DNA from: Phaeoceros laevis
Lineage: Eukaryota > Anthocerotophyta > Anthocerotopsida > Notothyladales
DNA length: 64,000 nucleotides
Assembly: GCA_049999765.1 (NCBI GenBank)
Contig: JBNGIQ010008328.1
Coordinates: 62,001-126,000, forward strand
Direction: 5' to 3'
The notes under the pieces are model-generated. The model was given only the letters and a program-made list of their open reading frames with translations. It searched no databases and was not told the DNA's origin. Position 1 is the stretch's first letter, and each line of letters starts with the position of its first letter. This document shows positions 44,463 to 55,442 of the stretch, piece after piece. Position numbers and translations under genes: made by a program.

Positions 44463-45258
44463 TGGTGATTGTTGGCATTCATAGAATTTCATACCACATA
44501 TGCATACGTGGTAAATAATTATGTAGATTTTATATGTGTTGACTTATACCACTATCTATGTGACCTTCATTCGAAAATGGTTCGAGTTCTTTTCAGCTTA
44601 AGTATCATAAGATGCAATTTCTTTTAGCATGCAACCACTCTCTTGACACTTTTCTAGAAAGGTCTAGTGGAATAAGTAAAGTTGCTCACATGCTCAAGTT
44701 TACTCAAAAGATCAATGATAATCAGTGACACTTCTACAATAGTATGATATAATAGAGAAAATACTATTACAATAGAGAAAAGTTTAGAAAACATATGCAT
44801 GAAGTAATTAGGATGTTTAGAAGAGGTTCAAAGTGACTAATATTATAGCAATTTAACGATTGTGCAGTGTGATTTGAGAGTAAGTGATAATTATATTGAC
44901 AATGCTATGAGACTGAATTCCCTTGTTTTCATACCAAACAGGTTGAAATGTAGGAAGAAGACACTCATTGCCCCTCCATGAGAAGACACAGTTTGCGCCC
45001 CAATAATTTTCATAACATAAATAACACCATAAGTAAAACCCCCTCTTTGATTTGATCGAGTCCCTAGACTCTTTAGTTGGGGGTGCTGTAAAGTATATAG
45101 ACTACCTAGTAGCTTGGCTTTTCTGAACAAAAATAACAAAACCTGGAGAGCAGACCGGGAGGAGGGCAGGCTGTGCAGTTACGTGCGAGTCTAGGGTTGC
45201 ATGAGGAGTACCTGAACTCTCGAGCTCGAGCTCGAGAAGAGAGTGAGGACTGGGCAGC
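44463..45258. other. AT-rich intergenic region and SYS1 promoter
   Basis: No gene is seen. Just before SYS1, at about 45219-45237, CTCGAG occurs in three overlapping copies (CTCGAGCTCGAGCTCGAG). This is palindromic and might be a promoter element or simple repeat. Confidence 0.45.
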
Positions 45259-45720
45259 ATGTTCTACGGGGCAGCGGTGTGGGATCCGTGGCTGATAGTA
45301 GCTCAAATCTGCTGCATCCAGTGCCTCTACTACCTCAGCCTTGGCGGAATGCTCTGGATCTTCGTCGGCTCGCAGCTGCCCCGGCTGTCGCTCCAGTATT
45401 TCTTCGACTCCTCTCTGCTGTCGGTGGTCAACATCACCATCACCGGCTGGGGCATAATCGCGGCCTTTTTCCTCAATGCCTTGTTCGGCGCAGGTTATCT
45501 GGTGTTGCTGGTGGAGCGCACCAAAAAATGCCTCGACTTCACTGCCACCGTGTATATCATCCATCTCTTCTTCTGCTTGGGATACTCCGGCTTTCCTTCC
45601 TCCCTCTTATGGTGGCTGCTCAACGGCCTCTGCTTGGCCGTCATGGCGCTTCTTGGCGAGTGGCTCTGTATGAGGCGCGAGTTGCGTGACATCCCAATCC
45701 GAAGCCGCTCCAATGTCTAA
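45259..45720 (+). CDS. SYS1: SYS1, Golgi-localised integral membrane protein
   Basis: This intronless 153-residue protein starts MFYGAAVWDPWLIVAQICC, the SYS1 family N terminus. Four hydrophobic segments follow (about 13-35, 55-80, 92-112 and 115-135). VERTKKCLDFTATVYIIHLF and FPSSLLWWLLNG are family hallmarks. SYS1 is a Golgi receptor that recruits the small GTPase ARL3/ARFRP1 for trans-Golgi to endosome traffic. Length and ends match the family, so it is probably functional. That it lacks introns is unremarkable beside the other single-exon genes here. Confidence 0.95.
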   Translation: MFYGAAVWDPWLIVAQICCIQCLYYLSLGGMLWIFVGSQLPRLSLQYFFDSSLLSVVNITITGWGIIAAFFLNALFGAGYLVLLVERTKKCLDFTATVYIIHLFFCLGYSGFPSSLLWWLLNGLCLAVMALLGEWLCMRRELRDIPIRSRSNV

Positions 45721-46195
45721 CAGTTTCTCATCTCATGGCTTTGGCAGTCTAAATTGCAACTCTTCAGTGTCCAGCTTAGCCAGGTCTTAGCAGTTGACGG
45801 CAGCATTGTCCGCACTGCTGTACTATTGGTGAATTTAGCTCATTTTTTTGTGTGAGTTGGCTTAGGCTCATGAAGCAGCTAAGGCTACGAAGATAGCCGC
45901 CGAGTCTTCCAGGAAGGCAATTCTCTGCTGGTCCTGAGCTTGCCCAACTCCTACCGCAGAGTAGACTCCCACTCACCTGCACAAGCTCAATGTTCATCTC
46001 GATGCTACCTGGAGCTGGTTGTGATGGCAGTGCTAACTAGATAGTAAAGTTAGGAGAAGCTCAGAATTTTCCCGAATGTTCGAAAACCTAGGTCTTGTTG
46101 CCCACTGAGCAAGCTACGGGTAGTTTCTGGATTCCAGCTGCGTGAGGGCTTCATCGTTGTACGCATCCAAGATTGTAATTCAAGGTTGCTGAACT
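45721..46195. other. intergenic, no gene seen
   Basis: SYS1 3' region and upstream region of the next small gene. No convincing frame. Confidence 0.5.
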
Positions 46196-46429
46196 ATGGC
46201 TCCTGATCCGCCGCCGAGTGCTGCCTCGGGCAGCAACGCCCCTCCGCCCTCCCGCCTCCGCAAGTTCCTCTACAGCGGCAGCAGGAGAGACGTGATGGTT
46301 GGGCTCGTGGTGGTGAGCGCTCTGATCATGGTCCCTTGGATTGCTCTTACCTCGGGACCCCCTGGCAATCGTCAGAAGTTGGATGATGCCGAAAGGGCTC
46401 GGCATGCGCGTCTCTCTACCACCAAATGA
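46196..46429 (+). CDS. small single-pass membrane protein, unidentified
   Basis: The 77-residue frame begins with a Pro/Ser-rich stretch and continues RLRKFLYSGSRRDVMVGL. One hydrophobic segment follows (VGLVVVSALIMVPWIAL, about residues 39-55), then a short charged tail (DDAERARHARL). The layout (basic patch, one membrane span, charged C terminus) is like small organelle-membrane or ER proteins conserved in plants. I cannot name it. Codon use and the clear ATG after an untranslated leader make it more likely real than chance. Confidence 0.6.
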   Translation: MAPDPPPSAASGSNAPPPSRLRKFLYSGSRRDVMVGLVVVSALIMVPWIALTSGPPGNRQKLDDAERARHARLSTTK

Positions 46430-46976
46430 GGACGGAAAGTGCCGCTGTTCGGTGCTGGCTTGGGACATGGTGTCGCCTTTGTACATCTTTGAGGAAAGGC
46501 GTCTGTTGATGTGAAGGAGGTTTCTGGCGGGTTCAATTTTGTTATCTCAGTCAGTGTACAGATCTTGCTCCTCGTTGGGAAGGCTTCTTTTGAACTGCGG
46601 CGAGTCTATATCTCAACAGAGGGCGGGTTTTCAGTGGCTTCAATTCTAGATGTAAAGAAGATGTGTCTTGCTTGAGCTTCTTGTTTGGCGCCGGCCGGTA
46701 CACTTCTCAACTGGTGTGGCGGTACTTGTCTGTGGCCCGATCAGCCGCTTACAAGCTGTGCAAACTTTGTCTCGTCGGGATACTGATGTTTTTCTTTCGC
46801 TTATTGAGCCGGTTCTTGCGGAAAGACTCCTTCAGTCCTGTAGGTTGGACCTATTAGGAGGAACTGGGAAACTTGGTCCTACTCAGGTGCTGCTCATTTT
46901 ATGTGGGGGCAGTGAGCTGTGCTCAGCTGACCAGCATCTACGAACAGAGCTAGTATGAGGATTTTTTTTTGGGCTA
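46430..46976. other. intergenic, 3' regions of convergent genes
   Basis: It lies between the convergent stops of the small membrane protein and the P-type PPR gene. No gene is seen. Confidence 0.5.
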
Positions 46977-48086
46977 CTAACCACGCCGTGTCAAGAACCA
47001 AGGATGCTCTCTGAACGCCGGATCTTTCAAGATATTGTCTATGGGTTGCTCTTTCATTGTTTCATGGACTTGGCTGGCCTCCTCCATCCGTCCTGCCCTC
47101 CCAAGTGCCTCACACGCTGCCAAGAATGTCTTCATGTCAGGAACTGGTTCCTGTTTCTTCATAGCTTCGAAGTGCTCTAAGACTCCTGCCACGTTACCTG
47201 CCTTGGCCAGTGCACATATCACATACTTGTACCAACTCTGGTCGTGGCAGTGACCATCTCTGCACGTCGTCTCAGAGATAAAGCTCAAAGCCTTTCGCTG
47301 TTTTCCACCCTTGCGGTAGTCTCGCAGTACAGTGCTGGGGGCCACATGTGTAACCTGTCTGTGTTCAGACATTCGACGATGGGGCTTGGAGTCCTCGTTT
47401 GCTCTTGTGTGGCTTGACCCATTCTTTAGTCTGACTTCAGCTGTGGTGTTCTGGTCGGTTGTCTGTATCTTTGTGGCCTCATAAATCCTAGCAATGTACT
47501 GTGCTTTCCTGTTCGTATTGAACCCTTCCTTTTCTTTGTCCCGAATCAGATGGTAGGCTTCAAGAGCTCTCCCAGCTTCCAACAGGCTGTCCAGTAGATA
47601 GTTATAGGAACAATTATTCAAACAGCTGCTGAAAGTGGCCAATGGTGTACCAAAGGTGGTCAAAGTAACCAGAACTTTCGTTGCCTCTTTGGTGGAGTTT
47701 TTGCAGCTTCGTCTTATGCATTTGAACGTTGTGGTTGAGCTGAAACCTGCTGTGAACATTTCCTGAACAAGGTCAGCCAGTTCCAGAAACTTGTTTGCTT
47801 CCTTCAACTTTCTCATCATGTGGGCACACGTGATGGAGGAGTGCTTGTAACCTCGTTCTTGTCCGCTGCACTTGAACAAACTTAAGGCCACATTGATATT
47901 GTCGAGAGACTTCAAGGCTTTATGAACATCAGTACCGACCTTCGGATGCTGCGGATATTGATGCCCACCAGCTGTACCCCCTTGGGGTTGTGGCCTTCTG
48001 GTTACCGTGAGGTGACAGCCAACACCAGACCTGCCAAGAACTTTTGCTGTGATGAGTCCATATACCGTCTTGCATCGCCGAAGCAT
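46977..48086 (-). CDS. P-type PPR-like organelle protein
   Basis: An intronless ATG-started frame of 369 residues. The N terminus (MLRRCKTVYGLITAKVLGRS) is basic and could be a transit peptide. Helical hairpin repeats of the PPR kind are seen toward the middle and end: CSYNYLLDSLLEAGRALEAY, WYKYVICALAKAGNVAGVLE and MKTFLAACEALGRAGRMEEA. These are about 35 residues each, with no E or DYW extension. P-type PPR proteins bind organelle transcripts to protect, splice or activate them. The repeats are diverged and few, so the target cannot be guessed. Confidence 0.7.
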   Translation of the reverse strand: MLRRCKTVYGLITAKVLGRSGVGCHLTVTRRPQPQGGTAGGHQYPQHPKVGTDVHKALKSLDNINVALSLFKCSGQERGYKHSSITCAHMMRKLKEANKFLELADLVQEMFTAGFSSTTTFKCIRRSCKNSTKEATKVLVTLTTFGTPLATFSSCLNNCSYNYLLDSLLEAGRALEAYHLIRDKEKEGFNTNRKAQYIARIYEATKIQTTDQNTTAEVRLKNGSSHTRANEDSKPHRRMSEHRQVTHVAPSTVLRDYRKGGKQRKALSFISETTCRDGHCHDQSWYKYVICALAKAGNVAGVLEHFEAMKKQEPVPDMKTFLAACEALGRAGRMEEASQVHETMKEQPIDNILKDPAFREHPWFLTRRG

Positions 48087-49536
48087 CTTGTTCCCCTCTG
48101 GTGGATGTGTTGCAGCTGGAAACGGTAGAGCTGTCTCCTTCTCGTTCGGTAGGTGCAGGCACCTTCTGCAAACTCAGACGAGTGACCTCTGCGGAAAATT
48201 GACAAAGTTTAGAACTGGAACACTTTGTTGCTGGGCTCTGCTTTTTCTGGATTGTGTTGCCAAAATCCTGGCACTGAACTATTATACGTTGCTTCACGGA
48301 GGTCTGCATCACATAGCTGAATCCGGACATGCTAGCAAGTTGGGTGCTGAATCAAAGTTTCTCCTGCTTACGAGTAGCTGAACACGTGAGTGGCAGTCAT
48401 CAAAGCATCCAAGAACACCAAGTATTTCCCTTCTTACCCTGGAGAATGGAGGGCGATGTCTCATTTTGCTCAAAGAGCAGCAGTCTTGCTTCTTGGAGCG
48501 TCCAGCGGGGAAGTTCAAATACAGGTTATGTGCAGGAGGATACGTTAGCTCTCTCAGGAGGGAAAGATCGTCCATTTGGTAGTGTCTTCGTTAGCTGTGA
48601 AAGGTCAGATGCATGTCACGTGGCCGGGACTGTTTGGTAGTTGGCCAGTTGAAAGGTCGTTAAAGAATCTCAGCCTCAAACAAGATCACGGGAAGCTGCC
48701 TGCCCTCCTGAATTTGGATTGTGACAGACAATTGCAGATTCGAAACTTGCACACAACCGAACAACCGAACTCCTGGGTAAGACGTCCTGGTGGAGTGATA
48801 ATATTAGAAAAAGGAAACAGCAATTGTGTACATGCAGAGGTCTTTGGATAAACCTGAATTTACTCGAGTCTCGACCGCAAAGGCGTTTCTACTACTTTCT
48901 AGAGACTAGCGTTGTACCCTATCCATGTCTTGCTCCATGCCTTTTTCTTGGAACTGGGTAGAATCCGTAAATCATTGTAAAGCGTTGAAAATCTTACAAC
49001 CACTAACAACGAACGCCGTAGACACGTTTTAAGACTGACAGGCCCCGTCAAGTAACCTGCCAAGAGGAATGTCGCGATCCCTAGTTGTCACCCCTTACAC
49101 AGTGTTGCTTGCACCTATCTTCCGGTGGCTGCATGAGGCATGGTATATGAGGCCAAGCAGTGAATTAGGATGATGAAGCCGGCACCCAGCCCTAATGACT
49201 CAACAGGGATTTTGCAGCCGATTAGCAAAAATATGCGCACCAGGGGATGGGCTGGGTAGCCAACACAGTAGAATGCTGCAGGAAGGCCTCTTGGCAGTGT
49301 GGGAGTATATGGTGCTTGCCAGCAAGTTTTCAAGTTTTCTACACATTGTCTCAGTTACGGTAGTTCCGTGGACAGCAACGATAGCAACGATAGCAGTAGT
49401 GACAAGGGTTTAGGCAAATGTATGCTGAAAACATAGAACCGTAGTGAAAGGGTTTTAGGGGAATGTATGCTGGAATGCCGGCTGCAGGTGTTACTCCTCA
49501 GATTCTGGACAACAGGAATCCGACCCTTGAATCCAG
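48087..49536. other. 1.4 kb without a recognisable gene
   Basis: Only short frames are present on both strands. It includes the upstream region of the P-type PPR gene. Confidence 0.45.
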
Positions 49537-49715
49537 TGAGCAGAGGTTGGGGTGATGAAGCCCTTGTTCTGCAACGATTTGCAACGACAAGGCCTTAGAG
49601 TCTAGACCCTGGTAGGCTTATATGCCTCATGAGCAGAGGCTGGGGTGAGAAAGCCCTTGTTCTGCAACGATTTGCAACAGCAGGGCCTAGACCCTGTTAT
49701 GCTTGTATGCCTTAT
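49537..49715. repeat. tandem duplication of about 93 bp
   Basis: GAGCAGAGGYTGGGGTGA followed by GCCCTTGTTCTGCAACGATT occurs at about 49537 and again at about 49631, each followed by a CTAGACCCTG segment. The two copies differ at a few bases. Confidence 0.85.
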
Positions 49716-49937
49716 GAATGGAAGATTTACTCAGCAACGACGTCCACAAACACCTACCAGACTGGGTCAAGGGAGCACGGTGAAACGTAGGTGTCAAAGA
49801 AGTAGAAAAAGTCCTTGTTACCGACAAGTTAACAAGGAATGTTAGCTATTCTAATTTCCTCCTTAACCCTAAATCCTTGCTCGTTAACTCTAGTTCTAGG
49901 GTAGGGTGGTAGAAACTTTTGAGGAATTTCTCCCTAT

Positions 49938-50026
49938 TTAAAATAAATTGAGGAGTTTAAAATAAATTGAGGAGTTTAAAACAAATTGAGGAGTTTAAAA
50001 CAAATTGAGGAGTTTAAAACAAATAT
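49938..50026. repeat. 19-bp minisatellite
   Basis: The unit AAAAYAAATTGAGGAGTTT is repeated head to tail a little more than four times. Later copies have C where the first have T. There are no spacers, so it is not a CRISPR array. Confidence 0.95.
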
Positions 50027-50100
50027 GGCTGGTAAAAACCAAAAATCATGATCCATCTAAAAACCAAACTAATTTTCAGAGACTCGAGAGAGGTAATCTA

Positions 50101-50612
50101 CTGCTTTTTCATAAATGCCTTTATTAACTTTGTATCCACAGGGGTGTTCACATCAATAAGGACATTCCAATAAATACCATCATCACTCCTTGACAATGTC
50201 ATGTCGCCCTTGTCATCTTCCTCCTCTACTGGGTCTTCTTCTGCTAAGACTGTGTTAATATTTCCATCAAATGCAATATTAGGGTCCTCACTTGTTGCCA
50301 CAGCAACATCCATTCCTGCTATGATTCCTTGCTCGGACTCTCCTTCAACACTTGTGGCATTCTTTATAACGAAAGGAGGCAAGCTTGCAGTATCACGTAC
50401 TCCGTATGTATCATTCTCAATTGTACTTTTGCCATTAGTAGTCTCCTTAACAAGCCCCAAGTAATGAGCTTTAAGATCCTTTGACTCTGAACCTGAGTTG
50501 TGATGCATCTTCACTCGTTCTGTCTTGATGCAAGTGCTAATGAGCAGCCGATTCTGAGACTTGGTATGAGTGGCTACTAAAGATGACCAAGACCGCTCAC
50601 AGCCAACTACAC
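50101..50612 (-). pseudogene. hAT-type transposase, C-terminal remnant
   Basis: The frame begins GCERSWSSLVATHTKSQNRL, which resembles the hAT dimerisation domain (C-E-R-x-W-S with a following H-T-K-x-x-N-R-L). It continues with an HHNS segment and an acidic tail (EEDPVEEEDDKGD) to the stop near 50101. No BED finger or catalytic core is present upstream. It is a decayed DNA transposon end, or a domesticated fragment. Confidence 0.7.
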
Positions 50613-52240
50613 ATGGAAGATTTGATAACTCGGGGTTTTCGTCAGTGCATGGATATCAAACATATTTACGGTCGACCGAGATATATTACAGATTACTCTA
50701 CATTCAAAATAATTTTTTAATAAATATAATATGTTTAAAACATTGTATTTACCAAATCTGTTTAAAACAGGGTGTTTCCACCAATTGATAATTACCTGAT
50801 AGTTACTTTGATTTTCGAGAAACCTGGTAAAAACTGTTTTAAACTGGGATTTACCAATTGGTAATTATCAGCTAGTTTCTTGCGGGCCTTCCCTATTTAG
50901 TACGACTCTGGCACAGAAGTCTCCGCTCCTTTTTCAGGAAAAACTACAGCTTCATGATGAAGGATGCAGCGACGTAAAGCAGAAAAAAATCTGAAGGAAG
51001 ATCAATTCCTGGCAGGGTCCAGTCTCTGCCTTGGCAAGACATGCACGCTTGAGAAGTGTGCAGCTCCTGTGAAATTCATATAGAGCTGCCATTCGCAAAG
51101 CTGAAGTCAGAATAATGTCCGAACAACCATACAGAAGCTGTCTCCATGCTTCGGTTAAATGAATTGTGAGACCAGCAGATATACCTGGTTGACTTCTCCC
51201 AACCATTCATAGTTATTGCACCTGCACCAAAACCATGCACTTTGACAAGTAGGGTACTAGTAGAGGCCCTGAAAGGACAATTAGTACCCCGTCACTCTTG
51301 AATACATGCAAGGGATGGCGCTCTGTTATAAGGGACCATAGATTCGCATACTTCAAAAAAAAAGAAAGCAGCCGTCCATGCTTGAGAAAAAAAGCAGCAG
51401 TCCGTATGGCTTCATGGCTTTGTTTCAGAGACTGCAACATGCAGTTCTGATGTGTTAGCACACTCTTACACGTAGCTATTGAGAGCAGTACAAAGGATGC
51501 AATACACTTGAAAAAGACGCCCGCTCGACTCCAGCTGATTCACCAGGAGACAGAACCACGAAAATCAGAACAAACATGCGGCAAAATCATGCTGTATGCG
51601 AAGTGGTTGGACAGTACATTATCGCTGCCAAAGGTGCCTCACCTGACTCCCAGTCTACATAGTGAGCAAGGTACAGGTGATGGGACACCAAACAGGATAG
51701 TGACTAGGGGCTCACTAGCTTTCTAAAGCTAGTGCGTTTGTCGCTGTTCTTTGTCTTTTCAGTGTTCATCCGAACCATTCAATGAATGCCTCCTTCCCAA
51801 CCATGTCATTGATGTTATCACCAAATCACGTGGCTACTTCCCTTAGATATTCTAAATCTGCTGTACGCTGTATGCAGCTCTTGCTTGAGTCTGTTTGGCA
51901 ACAACCTCAAGGTGGTGTTCCAGGATTCTTGATGGCAAGCCTCCTCCTGTTAGAGCTTTTGAGATAACAGAACTGGTCTACAAGACATGCACCGGAGCTT
52001 GAGCTGTCATAAATCGTGGGCAATCCGGGATGGGGCAGCTAGTGGCTTAGAAAGGCAGGGCAGCATCAACCTGTTGCCATTATTTGCAGGCAATGTGTGA
52101 AGCTCCAAAAATCTGCAGCATGTCAAATTCCTGACGCTCTCATTGCCTGGCACTAAGGCCGGGTAATCGGATTCTTTGCGGGGCTCCGTGCTGCAGACCA
52201 ATAGAGACCAGAATCCAGTTACTTGGAGTTGTATCGTCCC
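50613..52240. other. 1.6 kb without a recognisable gene
   Basis: AT-rich start (GTTTAAAAC-type motifs near 50740-50860), then mixed sequence. No supported frame. The right end is the 3' side of the DYW-type PPR gene. Confidence 0.45.
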
Positions 52241-55114
52241 TCAAGGCCGGCCCCCGCAAAGACAAGATCCATCCACAAAGCGATGGACCCGATGTGCATC
52301 CCTTACAACAATCTCTCTCTTTTCAATCCTTGACATGACTTCTGTGGAGCTGTGGCAGTCGCCGCACATTCGCAGATTCTTGGTGACCAGCAAAGGTGTC
52401 CCATCTGGGGTGTTCATGAGACCATATGCCAATGCCAGCTTCTCAGCATGCCCACAAAGGTCATCTTCCTTCTGGTTCGCAGAGAGTCTCTTCAAAACCA
52501 ACTCAGTGTGCGGCAAGTGGCCCCCTTCCTCCTTCAAACGAGTATTTACAGTCCTCACCTTGGACGAGATGTCTCCCCTTTCTTTACCCACTACAAATGT
52601 ATGTACATGACTGTCCACCTCAATCCCTGCCACTGCAGGTTTCTTGCCAGCTCCAGCTGACTTTCGTAATCTTTCAATCCGCTGTACATCTGACCATCTA
52701 CCAGCATCTGCATACATATTTCCCATGACTATGTAGGCAGCAGCATTCTGAGAATCATTTTTGATAAGAGTCTCAAAACATCTGTTTGCCCGCTCTATAT
52801 CCCCATGACTTCTGCAAGCATTCAGCAAAGATGTAAATCCGACATCGTTACTTTCAAATGACAATAACATCTTCTCTGCCTCATCTAGATGGCCTGCCCG
52901 GCCAAGAAGATCAACCATGCAAGTGTAATGCTCAATAGTAGGCGTGATGCCACAATCTCCTACCATGGCCTTGAAGAACTGCCGACCCTCTTCCACAAGG
53001 CCCTCATGACTGCATGCTACGAGAAGGCAAGTAAAAGTAGTCTCGTCAGCCTGAACACCACTCCGGAGCATTTCTTCAAAACACTCTATCGCCTTCTGCC
53101 CTTCATTACATTGGCCAAGCCCACTTATCATCATGGTCCACGTAACTACATCCTTTGTAGGCAAACTCTCAAACACCTTGCGGGCCTCTTGAACCCTGCC
53201 ACATTTTGCATACATATCCACTAAACAGTTGCCCAACGTAGCCGCATCGCCCAGACCTCGTTCCAAAATCTGTGCATGAAGCTTCTTGCCCTGCTGTAGA
53301 GCAGCTACTGCTGCACAGACCTTCAGAAGGCGCGTGAATGTAATGGTGTCAGCTAAAACCACGCCTTCCTGCTCCATTCTTGAATAGAGAGCAAGAGCTT
53401 CTTGACCAAGCCCATGGTCCGCATATCCAGCTATCATGGCATTCCATGTCACCACATTCCTTGACGCAAAAGCATCAAAAACATGGAGTGCATCTTCCAA
53501 CCTGTCACATTTGGCATACATGTCAACCAAGCTTGTGCCCACCATTATGTCCGTTTCCAGTCCTCTTTCTAGAATCTGTGAATGGAGCCGCTTTCCCTCT
53601 TGTAAAGCACCGACCTTCGCACATGCCTTTAGTAAGCAAGCAAATGTGACTACGTCAGCTGTAATCACACCCTCCTGCTCCATTCTTGCATAGATGGCAA
53701 GGGCTGCTTGTCCAAGCCCTTGCTCAGTGTATCCAGCTATCATGGCATTCCATGTCACCACATTTCTTGAGGTCAAACTGTCAAAAATCGTTCGTGCATC
53801 CTCCAACCTGCCACATTTGGCATACATATCAACCAAGCAGGTGCCCACCACCACATCAGCTTCCATCCGTCTTTCCAGAATCTGTGAATGAAGTTGCATG
53901 CCCTGCTGCAAAGCTCCAACCCGTGCACACGCCTTAAGCAAGCAAGAAAATGTGAAAGAGCCAGCTCGCACCACACCTTCCGCCTGCATCTGCTTGTAAA
54001 GAGAAAAGGCTTCTTTAGCCTGCTCATGCTCAGCATACCCAGCCATCATGGCATTCCATATCACCACATCCTTTGTGTCCAAACTGTCAAATATGGCACG
54101 GGCATCTTCCAACCTGCCACATTTTGCATACATGTCCACCAGGCAGGTCCAAATGAACAAGTTGGGCTCAACGCTACTCTCCAACACATCAGCATGAACT
54201 TGCCTGCCAGATTCCAAGTCACCTGCACTTGCACAAGCTTGAAGGGCTGCCACAAAGACGTGGCTGTCAGGCTTCACACTCGACCTGCACATTTCCTGAT
54301 ACAGTTGTATGGCTCGCTTGGGTTCCCCATGTTTAGCATGGCCTGTGATTGCTGCACACCACAGAAAGACATCTGGTTTGTCCACCCTGGTGAACACGTC
54401 CTCCGCCTCTTGCAACCTTCTGTGGGCAGCGTACATGCGCAGGATCTGGTTTGCTAAAAATGTATTCGACTCGTAACCAACCCTGACAGCAAGTGCATGG
54501 ACACGGCGACCCAGAACCAAATTCCTCTGCTCCACACATCTCTTCAGGACACCGTAGAAAACGGACGTGGAAACAGGTGATTCTCTCTGGACCAGAGCGT
54601 CCAGAACGTCAACAGCTTCACTGAGCTGCCCCTTCCGACCCAGATAGCCCACGGTTTCAGCTGTTAGCACACCTTCGTACCCTGCAACTCTGCGAGAGCC
54701 AAGTTCCTTCGTCGAGTTGGAAGTGGACGGAAGAGACACCCGCTCAGCATCCAAAGGAGTAAGCAGCTCCTCCACCCAAGCAAGCTTCCACCACTTGTTC
54801 AGCCACAAGACCTCCTTTGACTCCCTCAACTCAGGAAATCGGAAGCTCTGTTTGTGTTGCCCGTGCTCCCACCAGAGTGCAGGATGGTGAAAATAGTCAC
54901 GACCTCCGCGCTGTAAGTGCAAAGCACCGCTGTGTTTCCCGACCCAGGTTACTTCCCCAGGCTCGCGCTGTCCCAGAGCACCGGGTATGCCTGGAAGTTC
55001 GCTGCTGCTCACAACATTGCTGCTTTCCAAGAACAGCTGCTGAGAAGCCGAAGTCCGCTGATGGTGAATCAGCAAAAGCCCACTGCCTGCTGGCTGCAAC
55101 GAACTGGCAGCCAT
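52241..55114 (-). CDS. PLS-class PPR with KP-type DYW domain ending GRP
   Basis: An intronless frame of 957 residues from the ATG at 55114. About five P-L-S triplets are visible (LVDMYAKCGRLEDAR, TWNAMIAGY). Then come E1/E2 and a PG box that reads GKKPAVAGIEV, K-P where the usual form is PG and SWIEV. The DYW domain keeps its zinc centre: HAE (residues 889-891, with the catalytic Glu) and CGDCH (917-921). The C terminus is CLCGGRP instead of DYW. KP box plus GRP ending defines the DYW:KP group of hornworts, lycophytes and ferns, which is linked to U-to-C RNA editing in mitochondria and plastids. The N terminus (MAASSLQPAGSGLLLIHHQR) suits an organelle transit peptide. No lesion is seen. Confidence 0.93.
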   Translation of the reverse strand: MAASSLQPAGSGLLLIHHQRTSASQQLFLESSNVVSSSELPGIPGALGQREPGEVTWVGKHSGALHLQRGGRDYFHHPALWWEHGQHKQSFRFPELRESKEVLWLNKWWKLAWVEELLTPLDAERVSLPSTSNSTKELGSRRVAGYEGVLTAETVGYLGRKGQLSEAVDVLDALVQRESPVSTSVFYGVLKRCVEQRNLVLGRRVHALAVRVGYESNTFLANQILRMYAAHRRLQEAEDVFTRVDKPDVFLWCAAITGHAKHGEPKRAIQLYQEMCRSSVKPDSHVFVAALQACASAGDLESGRQVHADVLESSVEPNLFIWTCLVDMYAKCGRLEDARAIFDSLDTKDVVIWNAMMAGYAEHEQAKEAFSLYKQMQAEGVVRAGSFTFSCLLKACARVGALQQGMQLHSQILERRMEADVVVGTCLVDMYAKCGRLEDARTIFDSLTSRNVVTWNAMIAGYTEQGLGQAALAIYARMEQEGVITADVVTFACLLKACAKVGALQEGKRLHSQILERGLETDIMVGTSLVDMYAKCDRLEDALHVFDAFASRNVVTWNAMIAGYADHGLGQEALALYSRMEQEGVVLADTITFTRLLKVCAAVAALQQGKKLHAQILERGLGDAATLGNCLVDMYAKCGRVQEARKVFESLPTKDVVTWTMMISGLGQCNEGQKAIECFEEMLRSGVQADETTFTCLLVACSHEGLVEEGRQFFKAMVGDCGITPTIEHYTCMVDLLGRAGHLDEAEKMLLSFESNDVGFTSLLNACRSHGDIERANRCFETLIKNDSQNAAAYIVMGNMYADAGRWSDVQRIERLRKSAGAGKKPAVAGIEVDSHVHTFVVGKERGDISSKVRTVNTRLKEEGGHLPHTELVLKRLSANQKEDDLCGHAEKLALAYGLMNTPDGTPLLVTKNLRMCGDCHSSTEVMSRIEKREIVVRDAHRVHRFVDGSCLCGGRP

Positions 55115-55442
55115 CAAAGTCTGTTTCTAGCGTTCGGAGGCTGAAGCGTCACGACATCCCCTGGCATCTGGTTCCTTCCCGAAGTCGAGTTAGTCTAAGT
55201 TACAGAGGGAGACTGTACCAAGCGGTGGCATCGCGGCGTCCTGCCTCATCCTGCCTCGTCCTGCCTCGTCCTCGACAGCCGGCCTGAGTGAACCGTCCGG
55301 CCTCTTCCTCGATTGGCGTCCTGAATGAACCAGTACTAGTCTAGGGGGCAAACTGTTGGCACGAGGTCCGGTGAGCCCCTATCGAAAGGGCGTCAGTCAA
55401 TGCACAGTCTCCTCGGAGCTCGTGGTAACCGCGAGGGGATCG
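55115..55442. promoter_or_regulatory. divergent promoter region between PPR and coiled-coil genes
   Basis: About 330 bp lie between two start codons facing apart. CTGCCTCATC/CTGCCTCGTC repeats at 55240-55275 could be part of the promoter. No TATA box is evident. Confidence 0.35.

Noticed and set aside
45106-45564. 152-codon minus-strand frame over SYS1
   Set aside because: It is opposite a clearly conserved gene and has no protein signature.
49938-50026. CRISPR-like regular repeats
   Set aside because: The units are contiguous with no spacers and the genome is a plant's.
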